From Jannaschia donghaensis (GTDB taxonomy: Bacteria > Pseudomonadota > Alphaproteobacteria > Rhodobacterales > Rhodobacteraceae), in the NCBI RefSeq assembly GCF_001403795.1, contig NZ_CXSU01000005.1:697682-731106 (forward strand): 33,425 nt of DNA, written 5' to 3'. The position numbers and the translations under genes were made by a program. Positions within the stretch are counted from its first letter, which is position 1. Each line of letters opens with the position of its first letter. This document shows positions 8,937 through 14,312 of the stretch, one piece after another. The notes beneath the pieces were generated by a model, which saw only the letters and a list, made by a program, of their open reading frames with translations, ran no database searches and was not told the origin of the DNA.

Positions 8937-8941
8937 TATTC

Positions 8942-9163
8942 TCAGTTGCCGTAGGCGGCTTCGATCGCGACGCTGCGGATCATCCCACGGGCCAGGCCCA
9001 GGTCGGCCAGGTCACGGTTGGACAGCGCCTCAAGCTCGTTGACGGTGCGGCGGTAGACGCGCCATTTGGCATAATCGGCACGGGCGGTCTGGATACGCGT
9101 GGTGATGCGATCGCGAAGGGTGTTGGTTCCGGCGGCCGAATTGCCGTAAGTGGTGTAAGCCAT
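8942..9163 (-). CDS. DUF1127 small protein, CcaF1-like
   Basis: A 73-residue basic protein. The C-terminal half (about 40-70) has the DUF1127 pattern: TVNELEALSNRDLADLGLAR, then an Ile-rich helix. The ATG at 9163 is chosen because AGAGGAAG (plus-strand 9169-9176) sits 5 nt upstream; a longer in-frame start at 9217 lacks this. In Rhodobacter sphaeroides the equivalent protein, CcaF1, binds RNA and influences processing of the CcsR RNAs encoded just behind it; the same layout here supports that assignment. The gene lies between a RpoH-like promoter and the sRNA array and shares its terminator, so it is likely stress-induced. The role is inferred from family and synteny. Confidence 0.88.
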   Translation of the reverse strand: MAYTTYGNSAAGTNTLRDRITTRIQTARADYAKWRVYRRTVNELEALSNRDLADLGLARGMIRSVAIEAAYGN

Positions 9164-9168
9164 GATAT

Positions 9169-9199
9169 CTTCCTCTGTAGTAAGAGGCGTTTTGCCTCT
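9169..9199 (-). promoter_or_regulatory. Alternative hairpins over the DUF1127 ribosome-binding site
   Basis: In the leader RNA the segment GCCUCU (plus-strand 9183-9188) can pair with AGAGGC upstream (9194-9199; 6 bp, 5-nt loop) or, through CCUCU, with AGAGG of the Shine-Dalgarno region (9172-9176; 5 bp, 6-nt loop). The two pairings exclude each other, so the site could be opened or closed by temperature or a ligand. Seen in sequence; function unproven. Confidence 0.35.
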
Positions 9200-9248
9200 G
9201 TTGCGTCCCGGCCCCATTGCCGGTCGGCGTCTTGTTTCGTTGTTGAAT

Positions 9249-9277
9249 AGATGGCGCTATCGCTGCACCTGCACAAC
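9249..9277 (-). promoter_or_regulatory. Heat-shock (RpoH-type) promoter candidate for the DUF1127/Cuckoo operon
   Basis: On the minus strand, GTTGTGC (9277-9271) is followed after 14 nt by CGCCATCT (9256-9249). The -10 matches the sigma-32 consensus CCCCATNT at all but one position, the spacing is canonical, and the -35 keeps only TTG of CTTGAAA. It predicts a start near 9242 and a leader of about 80 nt. RpoHI/RpoHII control is established for the R. sphaeroides counterpart. Confidence 0.5.
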
Positions 9278-9322
9278 TGTCAGAACTCTCAATGCCGCTA
9301 TGCAGCATTTGCATGGCGGCGG

Positions 9323-9343
9323 GAGTGCCGTGGCGCGGCACTC
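9323..9343. repeat. Perfect inverted repeat upstream of the MFS gene
   Basis: GAGTGCCG (9323-9330) and CGGCACTC (9336-9343) form an 8-bp stem with a 5-nt loop, 45 bp before the MFS start. There is no T-run on either side, so it could be an operator or a leader hairpin rather than a terminator. Confidence 0.4.
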
Positions 9344-9388
9344 GCCCCTAGGTAAACTAGCTCTGCTCCTCCTGCTGGCCCCCACGCG

Positions 9389-10579
9389 ATGAGCGCGCTG
9401 CGCCACACGGGGTTCCGGGCCTACTTCCTGGCCGCCGTTCCTCTGGTACAGGCGCTTTGGGCGCAACGCGTGACAATCGGCTGGTTGGCGTGGGACCTTT
9501 CGGGCTCGGCGGCATTCGTCGGGCTGATCGCGGCGCTCAGCCTGGCTCCTTCAATCCTGGCGGGTCCGGTCTTCGGTGTGCTGGTCGATCGCACCGATAT
9601 CCGCCGCGCGCTGCGCCTGACGTCCGGGTCGATGTGCGCGCTGCTGGTCGTCGCGGCCGTTGTCGCGGGTGGTCCGGGGCTTGGCCGTGGCGGGCTGATC
9701 CTGCTGGCGCTGGCCATCGGCCTGATTACGGCCGCCCATCATCCGGTGCGCATGTCCCTCGGACCCCGCCTGGTGCCCCACGCCGACGTGCCCAATGTGG
9801 TGGCGCTTTCGGCCCTCAACTTCAATCTGGGCCGGATGATCGGGCCGATCCTGACCGGCTTTGCCATCGCCGCCTTCGGTGCGGTCGCCACACTGTGGCT
9901 GTCGGCGGCGCTGTATGTGCCGATGCTGATCGCCGTGCGCTGGATGGACCCCCGCGATCTTCCCGATGGGCCGCAAACCTCGATGCTCGATGGGATACGG
10001 GAAGGCGTCGTCTATATCGCCGCGACCCCTGTGGCGCGTCAGGCGATGATCCTGACCTTCGCCGTCGCCGTTTTGGTGCGCGGATATCTGGAACTGTTGC
10101 CCGTGATGGCCGAAGGCGTCCACGGTCGCGGGGCACAGGGCCTTGGCTTGCTGACGGCCGCCGCCGGGGCCGGTGCCCTGATTGCCGCCGTCGCCAAGAC
10201 GGTCGGCGTGGGGCAGGGCGGCATCCCGCCGATCACACGTCTTGTCCTGGTCGGTGGCATCTTTGCACTGACGGCGCTGGGCCTGTCGCAGAGTTGGTGG
10301 GCGGCGTTGGCCTGGACCGCCGTGGCCGGGTTTTCGTCCACCTTTTGCGGTGTGGGGCTTCAGGCCGCGGTGCAGGAGGCGCTGCCGGACGGGCTGCGCG
10401 GTCGGGTCATGTCGCTTTGGGTCGTGGTGGGGATCGGTGCCGTCGCGCTGGGTTCGGGCGCGCAGGGTTGGCTGGCCAGTCTGTTCGGCGTGATGCCCGT
10501 GCTGGTCTGGTCGGGGTTGATCGGCGGCATTCTCGCCGCCGGGATGGTCTTGCCAAGACGGGCCCGGGCCGTCACCTAA
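9389..10579 (+). CDS. Major facilitator superfamily exporter
   Basis: Inner-membrane secondary transporter of 396 residues with about 10-12 hydrophobic helices. The loop GVLVDRTDIRRALRL after helix 2 is the MFS signature A region (usual G-x-L-x-D-R-x-G-R-R). It resembles the EntS/MFS_3 branch of drug, siderophore or metabolite exporters; the substrate is unknown. The start is ATG with poor Shine-Dalgarno. Mrp begins 24 bp downstream on the same strand and may be co-transcribed. It is divergent from the DUF1127 gene. Confidence 0.85.
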   Translation: MSALRHTGFRAYFLAAVPLVQALWAQRVTIGWLAWDLSGSAAFVGLIAALSLAPSILAGPVFGVLVDRTDIRRALRLTSGSMCALLVVAAVVAGGPGLGRGGLILLALAIGLITAAHHPVRMSLGPRLVPHADVPNVVALSALNFNLGRMIGPILTGFAIAAFGAVATLWLSAALYVPMLIAVRWMDPRDLPDGPQTSMLDGIREGVVYIAATPVARQAMILTFAVAVLVRGYLELLPVMAEGVHGRGAQGLGLLTAAAGAGALIAAVAKTVGVGQGGIPPITRLVLVGGIFALTALGLSQSWWAALAWTAVAGFSSTFCGVGLQAAVQEALPDGLRGRVMSLWVVVGIGAVALGSGAQGWLASLFGVMPVLVWSGLIGGILAAGMVLPRRARAVT

Positions 10580-10603
10580 CAGGCACAGTCGAAAGGACAC
10601 GAC

Positions 10604-11680
10604 ATGCCCCTCAGCCGTGACGACGTGACCCGCGCCCTGTCTTCCATCGAATTGCCGGACGGCGGCAATCTGGTGGCCAACGACATGATCCGCGCCCTGA
10701 TCGTCGACGGCGATGCGGTCCGGTTCGTGATCGAGGTGCCGTCCGCCGAGATCGCCAAGGTATCGGAGCCGATGCGCGCCGCCGCCGAAGCCGCCGTTGC
10801 CGGTCTGCCCGGTGCGGGCCGTGTGCAGGCCGTGCTGACGGCCCCGACCGCCGACACCGCGCCACCGCAGCTCAAGGTCGGGGGGCATCCGAAGCCGCAG
10901 GACGGGCCGATGCGCATTCCCGGCGTCCGCCAGGTGATCGCCATCGCATCCGGCAAGGGCGGCGTCGGCAAGTCGACCGTCAGTTCCAACTTGGCCGTCG
11001 CCCTCGTGCGCGCGGGCCATAAGGTCGGCCTGCTGGACGGGGACATTCATGGGCCCAGTCAGCCGCGCATGATGGGGGCCACGCAGCGGCCTGCGTCGCC
11101 CGACGGCAAGTCGATCATCCCGCTGCGCGCCCATGGCGTGACGCTCATGTCCATCGGTCTGATGCTGGCCGAGGACAAGGCGGTCGTCTGGCGCGGACCG
11201 ATGCTGATGGGCGCATTGCAGCAGATGATGGGACAGGTGCAGTGGGATTATCACGATGGGGAGCTGGACTATTTGATCGTGGATCTGCCGCCCGGCACCG
11301 GCGATGTGCAACTGACGCTGTGCACCAAGGCCGTGGTCGCGGGGGCCATCGTTGTGTCCACGCCGCAAGACGTGGCCCTTCTGGATGCGCGCAAGGCGCT
11401 GGATATGTTCGCCACGATGAAGACGCCGGTTCTGGGGCTGATCGAGAACATGTCGCTGTTCCATTGTCCGAATTGCGGGCACGAAGCGCAGATTTTCGGC
11501 CATGGCGGCGTCGCGGCGGAAGCCGGGCGTCTTGGTCTGCCCTTTCTGGGCGCGCTTCCCATCGATCTTGAAACACGGGTGTCGGGGGACAGCGGAACGC
11601 CGGTCGCCCTGGGGGAGGGGACGATGGCCCGCGCCTTCTCCGATCTGGCCGCACAAGTCGTGACGGTCGTTCCCGCCTGA
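10604..11680 (+). CDS. apbC: Mrp/ApbC family iron-sulfur cluster carrier ATPase
   Basis: A P-loop protein of 358 residues that carries and transfers 4Fe-4S clusters to apo-enzymes in the cytosol. It has an N-terminal MIP18/DUF59-like domain (about 1-80), a short Pro-rich linker, then the deviant Walker [11 protein letters not shown] (G117-T125, signature K118) and a DLPPGTGD segment (from about 227). The CxxC motif C288-P-N-C291, which binds the bridging cluster, is intact. GAAAGGA lies about 7 nt before the ATG. It precedes the long mraZ leader. Symbol mrp is equally used. Confidence 0.93.
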   Translation: MPLSRDDVTRALSSIELPDGGNLVANDMIRALIVDGDAVRFVIEVPSAEIAKVSEPMRAAAEAAVAGLPGAGRVQAVLTAPTADTAPPQLKVGGHPKPQDGPMRIPGVRQVIAIASGKGGVGKSTVSSNLAVALVRAGHKVGLLDGDIHGPSQPRMMGATQRPASPDGKSIIPLRAHGVTLMSIGLMLAEDKAVVWRGPMLMGALQQMMGQVQWDYHDGELDYLIVDLPPGTGDVQLTLCTKAVVAGAIVVSTPQDVALLDARKALDMFATMKTPVLGLIENMSLFHCPNCGHEAQIFGHGGVAAEAGRLGLPFLGALPIDLETRVSGDSGTPVALGEGTMARAFSDLAAQVVTVVPA

Positions 11681-11741
11681 CCCCTCTGTCCGGCGCGGGG
11701 CACGCGTTGGGTTTGCATGCCACGGCCTTCAAATTCGCAAC

Positions 11742-11809
11742 CGGACGCGCGCGGTCCAGCGTCCGCCTCGGTTTTGCGTGGCGACGATTCGCTTCAACCG
11801 CGCAAAACC
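11742..11809. repeat. Two inverted repeats downstream of the Mrp gene
   Basis: CGGACGC (11742-11748) with GCGTCCG (11759-11765) forms a 7-bp hairpin, a possible terminator for the Mrp gene, although only GGTTTT follows. Next to it, GGTTTTGCG (11770-11778) and CGCAAAACC (11801-11809) form a perfect 9-bp inverted repeat with a 22-bp spacer. The arms are too far apart for a typical terminator; it might be a protein-binding site. Confidence 0.4.
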
Positions 11810-11830
11810 ATCCGGGTGACGGGGTCCGAC

Positions 11831-11846
11831 TCTGCAAAAATGCAGA
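11831..11846. repeat. Small perfect hairpin in the mraZ upstream region
   Basis: TCTGCA (11831-11836) and TGCAGA (11841-11846) flank AAAA. It is short and may be an operator half-site pair or chance. Confidence 0.3.
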
Positions 11847-11953
11847 TAGGCGGGCCCTTGAAAATTATCCTTAAAGTTGAGTTGGTGCTTTGTTGTGCGG
11901 AATCTGCAACGCCGCAAAAGCACGAGAGCCAATCCGCCGATCCGATTTAAGTC

Positions 11954-12034
11954 CCACAAATTCGATTCTATTGTGTCATCGGCACAACATATTGTGGCTG
12001 CAGCTTCTATTCACAGGCTTAACCACACCCTGTG
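11954..12034. promoter_or_regulatory. Cluster of CACAA/TTGTG repeats upstream of the dcw cluster
   Basis: CACAA occurs at 11954 and 11983, TTGTG at 11971 and 11992. The pair at 11983-11996 forms CACAA-N4-TTGTG. A further inverted repeat, CACAGG (12012-12017) with CCTGTG (12029-12034), follows. The stretch is AT-richer than its surroundings. It is likely the control region for the mraZ leader, but the actual -35/-10 could not be assigned. Confidence 0.4.
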
Positions 12035-12039
12035 GATAA
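12031..12039 (-). promoter_or_regulatory. Consensus DnaA box
   Basis: The minus strand reads TTATCCACA, a perfect match to the E. coli-type DnaA box. It is a single site, overlapping the arm of an inverted repeat, about 350 bp upstream of mraZ. It may tie dcw expression to DnaA level; a single 9-mer can also occur by chance. Confidence 0.45.
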
Positions 12040-12112
12040 CTAAAGGGGCACGAAGTGGCATGAATGGGCTTCCCTGACCGTGCCGGACGTGGCATCACCA
12101 TTTCACAGAGCA

Positions 12113-12127
12113 TGGGGAGGCAAGGGA
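12113..12127 (+). promoter_or_regulatory. Possible MraZ operator repeats
   Basis: TGGGG (12113-12117) and AGGGA (12123-12127) are direct repeats with 10-nt periodicity, like the TGGG-N6 repeats bound by MraZ in other bacteria. Only two copies are visible and the second is imperfect, so autoregulation here is tentative. Confidence 0.3.
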
Positions 12128-12292
12128 CGAAGATCCCAAACCCCTAAACTAGAGGTAGGTTCATACAGGCACCCCCCATTTCCGTCTCTGGACGACGACA
12201 GATCCGAAGCGCGCTGGAAGCAGACATCCCCCAGGTGGCCGCGCGCTGACGACGCCCGAAACGTGTCCGAGCAGGCACAGATCGGGAGCATA

Positions 12293-12339
12293 GGGCGGAT
12301 CGGGTTTTGGCAGACTCCCGATCCGCCCGTTTCCGTTTT
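12293..12339 (+). terminator. Strong intrinsic terminator inside the mraZ leader
   Basis: A perfect 12-bp stem, GGGCGGATCGGG (12293-12304) with CCCGATCCGCCC (12317-12328), has a 12-nt loop and is followed by a U-rich tail (GTTTCCGTTTT). Its place directly before mraZ means most leader transcripts should stop here, with read-through or antitermination feeding the dcw operon. Confidence 0.85.
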
Positions 12340-12384
12340 GGGGGGTGAGATTTCACGGCGGACACGCCAGGGCAGGGCATAGGG

Positions 12385-12891
12385 TTGGAACATCGTTTCC
12401 GAGGCACGAGCACCCATAAGGTGGACGCGAAGGGCAGGGTTTCGATCCCCGCCGACTTCCGCCGCGTGCTCGATGCCTGTGATCCCAATCGGGGCGATGG
12501 TGTGAACCCACGCCTTGTCCTGTGCTACGGCGATCATCGGATGCCCTACTTCACTGCCTATACCATGGACGCCATCTCCGAGATTACGGCGATGATCGAC
12601 GACATGGACGAAGGCGATCCACACCGCGACGGGTTGGAGGCCTATTTCTACGGCCAGTCCGACACGCTTTGCATCGACGACAGCGGACGTCTTATCCTGA
12701 CGGCGGCCTTGCGGGATCGCGTCGGAATTACCGATCTCGCGACCTTCGCGGCACGCGGCAAGACCTTCCGCATTCATTCCCCCGAGGCGCCGGAAGACGC
12801 GACAAGCCGTCTCAACAAGGTTTTGGCCGAGTTGCCGGAAGGCGTGGCGATCACGTCGCTGCTGCCCAAAAAGCGCCGCGGGCCGGAGTAG
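12385..12891 (+). CDS. mraZ: Transcriptional regulator MraZ
   Basis: The product has 168 residues and two AbrB-like swapped-hairpin repeats, each with the MraZ D-x-K-G/R-R motif region: HKVDAKGRVSIPADFR near residue 11, and CIDDSGRLILTAALR at about 96-110. MraZ binds TGGG-type repeats upstream of its own operon and controls the division/cell-wall cluster. The start is TTG at 12385; no ATG lies near the conserved N-terminus, and a purine-rich GGCAGGG is 7 nt upstream. The stop is 3 bp before rsmH. The gene follows a terminator-containing leader. Confidence 0.93.
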   Translation: MEHRFRGTSTHKVDAKGRVSIPADFRRVLDACDPNRGDGVNPRLVLCYGDHRMPYFTAYTMDAISEITAMIDDMDEGDPHRDGLEAYFYGQSDTLCIDDSGRLILTAALRDRVGITDLATFAARGKTFRIHSPEAPEDATSRLNKVLAELPEGVAITSLLPKKRRGPE

Positions 12892-12894
12892 CCG

Positions 12895-13875
12895 ATGAGT
12901 GACGAGAGTGAGTCCGCCGCGCCACATGTCCCGGTTCTTCTGACGGCGATTCTGGAAAACGTGGCCCCCGTCCGGGGGCTGTGGTTGGATGGCACCATGG
13001 GCGCCGGGGGATACACCCGGGGGCTGTTGGACGCAGGCGCGGACCGGGTGATCGGTCTGGACCGCGATCCGCTGGCCCACCAGATGGCGCGCGACTGGGC
13101 AGACGAGCGGGTAACATTGGTGAAGAGCGTTTTCTCGAAGATGGACGAGGTCGGCGAAGCCGTGGACGGTGTCGTGCTGGATCTCGGCGTCTCCTCGATG
13201 CAGCTCGACCAGGCGGACAGGGGGTTTTCTTTCATGCGCGACGGACCGCTGGACATGCGGATGGGCGACGAGGGACCGACCGCCGCCGATCTGGTCAATG
13301 ACCTGGCCGAAGGCGATCTGGCCGATATCCTGCACCGCTATGGCGAGGAACGGGCGGCCCGCCGCATCGCCCGCGCCATCGTGACGAAACGCGCGGAGGC
13401 CCCGTTTCAGACGACGGCACAACTGGCCGAGACCGTCGCCGCGAACCTGCCCCGTTCCAAGCCGGGTCAGAGCCATCCCGCCACACGCAGTTTTCAGGCG
13501 ATCCGCATCGCGGTGAACGACGAATTCGGCGAATTAGCCGAAGGGTTGCAAGCAGCCGAGCGCACGCTGAGACCCGGTGGCTGGCTGGCGGTCGTGTCGT
13601 TCCATTCGACCGAAGATCGCGCGGTGAAGCGGTTCCTGACCGACCGCGCCGATACCGGCGGCGGCGGAAGTCGCTATGCCCCGGAACGCGAAGCGCGCAC
13701 CCCCGCGTTCGAGATTACGCATAAGGCCATCGCCCCCACCAAAGAGGAGGTCGCGAACAACCCGCGCGCCCGCTCGGCCCGCCTGCGTCTTGCGCGCCGC
13801 ACCGATGCGCCCGCGGGCCGGGTCGAACGGCGTGCCCTGGGCCTGCCCGCGGCCGTGAAGATCGGGGGCAGCTGA
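12895..13875 (+). CDS. rsmH: 16S rRNA (cytosine(1402)-N4)-methyltransferase RsmH
   Basis: SAM-dependent methyltransferase of 326 residues (formerly MraW) that N4-methylates C1402 of 16S rRNA in the decoding centre. The N-terminal HVPVLL (11-16) and the SAM loop [11 protein letters not shown] (31-41) are typical, as are [11 protein letters not shown], the DGPLDMRM segment and the C-terminal [10 protein letters not shown] motif. Length is normal. It starts with ATG 3 bp after mraZ, and its TGA overlaps the ftsL ATG by one base, indicating coupled translation. Confidence 0.96.
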   Translation: MSDESESAAPHVPVLLTAILENVAPVRGLWLDGTMGAGGYTRGLLDAGADRVIGLDRDPLAHQMARDWADERVTLVKSVFSKMDEVGEAVDGVVLDLGVSSMQLDQADRGFSFMRDGPLDMRMGDEGPTAADLVNDLAEGDLADILHRYGEERAARRIARAIVTKRAEAPFQTTAQLAETVAANLPRSKPGQSHPATRSFQAIRIAVNDEFGELAEGLQAAERTLRPGGWLAVVSFHSTEDRAVKRFLTDRADTGGGGSRYAPEREARTPAFEITHKAIAPTKEEVANNPRARSARLRLARRTDAPAGRVERRALGLPAAVKIGGS

Positions 13876-14312
13876 TGCGCAGCTTGCTTTATGCGCTGTC
13901 GATCGCGGCCGTCGTTGGATTGGCGTTCTGGGCCTACGGCGAAGGCTATGAGACCCGCCAGACCGAGCGCGAGGTTGCCCGTCTGGAGCGCGAAATCGGG
14001 ACCCGTCATCAGGAATTGTCGATGCTGCGCGCCGAATGGGCTTATCTGAACCGACCCGACCGGCTGCACGAGCTCGCGGAGATGAATTTCGAGAGCCTGG
14101 GCCTGATCCCGCTGGCCCCCGACCATTTCGCCTTGGCCGATCAGGTTGGCTATCCGCCGCCCGCGGCCGAAATCGTGGCGGTCGAACCCGCCGCCCCCCT
14201 GGACGAGGCGGTGGGCGACATCGTCATCATGACCCACAGGTTCGGGGCCGACGCGGAGCCGCGCCTGATCGCGCCGCCGACCCTTGCCGACGACGGAGAG
14301 CAATTGCCATGA
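13875..14312 (+). CDS. ftsL: Cell division protein FtsL
   Basis: A bitopic inner-membrane protein of 145 residues. A short cytoplasmic start is followed by a membrane helix at about 3-20 and a coiled-coil segment (about 30-60, ETRQTEREVARLEREIGTRH) with a typical LNRPDRLHELA motif. FtsL forms the FtsQLB complex that activates septal FtsWI. The tail beyond about residue 90 is longer than in E. coli FtsL (121 aa) and is Pro/Ala-rich. Identification rests on topology, motif and position between rsmH and ftsI. The stop overlaps the ftsI start as ATGA. Confidence 0.88.
   Translation: MRSLLYALSIAAVVGLAFWAYGEGYETRQTEREVARLEREIGTRHQELSMLRAEWAYLNRPDRLHELAEMNFESLGLIPLAPDHFALADQVGYPPPAAEIVAVEPAAPLDEAVGDIVIMTHRFGADAEPRLIAPPTLADDGEQLP

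Larger units (their letters stand above)
8555..8937 (-). ncRNA. Cuckoo/CcsR-type small-RNA array (eight CCUCCC elements)
   Basis: Read on the minus strand, directly after the DUF1127 stop, this is a string of stem-loops carrying the anti-Shine-Dalgarno-like motif. Six copies have UCCUCCCUU (plus-strand AAGGGAGGA at 8575, 8657, 8754, 8801, 8837, 8915) and two have CCCUCCCU (plus-strand AGGGAGGG at 8619, 8876). One copy contains the exact CCUCCUCCC (8803-8811). Stem sequences differ from unit to unit while loops are conserved, and the motif recurs every 36-47 nt apart from one 97-nt gap. In Rhodobacter sphaeroides the CcsR1-4 ('Cuckoo') RNAs have this motif, lie behind a DUF1127 gene (ccaF1), are co-transcribed with it and are cut out by RNase E. 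Identity is inferred from that match; the number of mature RNAs is unknown. Confidence 0.85.
12110..12339 (+). ncRNA. UpsM-like leader RNA of mraZ (5' end approximate)
   Basis: In Rhodobacter sphaeroides the dcw cluster has an unusually long 5' leader that gives the abundant sRNA UpsM by partial termination and RNase E cleavage. The same architecture is visible here: a 700-bp gap, a structured segment with AGCGCGC (12208-12214) pairing GCGCGCT (12241-12247) and inner CTGG/CCAG, and a strong terminator ending about 45 nt before mraZ. The 3' end is set by the terminator; the 5' end is a guess from the roughly 200-nt size of UpsM. Assignment rests on position and structure, not sequence alignment. 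Confidence 0.6.

Noticed and set aside
8555-8937. CRISPR array, suggested by the regularly spaced GGGAGGA units
   Set aside because: The conserved part is only 8-9 nt, the surrounding arms are self-complementary and differ between units, and no cas gene is near. It fits RNA hairpins better.
8553-8954. A plus-strand 133-codon frame over the hairpin array
   Set aside because: Its apparent content comes from the repeated motif; many GGGAGG sequences could mimic ribosome sites, but no family match and the minus-strand terminator explain the region better.
9551-11656. A 701-codon minus-strand frame over the MFS and Mrp genes
   Set aside because: Shadow frame with no recognisable fold; both plus-strand genes have strong family motifs.
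12031-12039. Chromosome replication origin
   Set aside because: Only one DnaA box is present; no cluster of boxes, no AT-rich unwinding element and no typical origin neighbours.
11681-12384. RNase P RNA, SRP RNA or tmRNA in the long gap before mraZ
   Set aside because: I looked for the conserved cores of these RNAs on both strands and did not find them.
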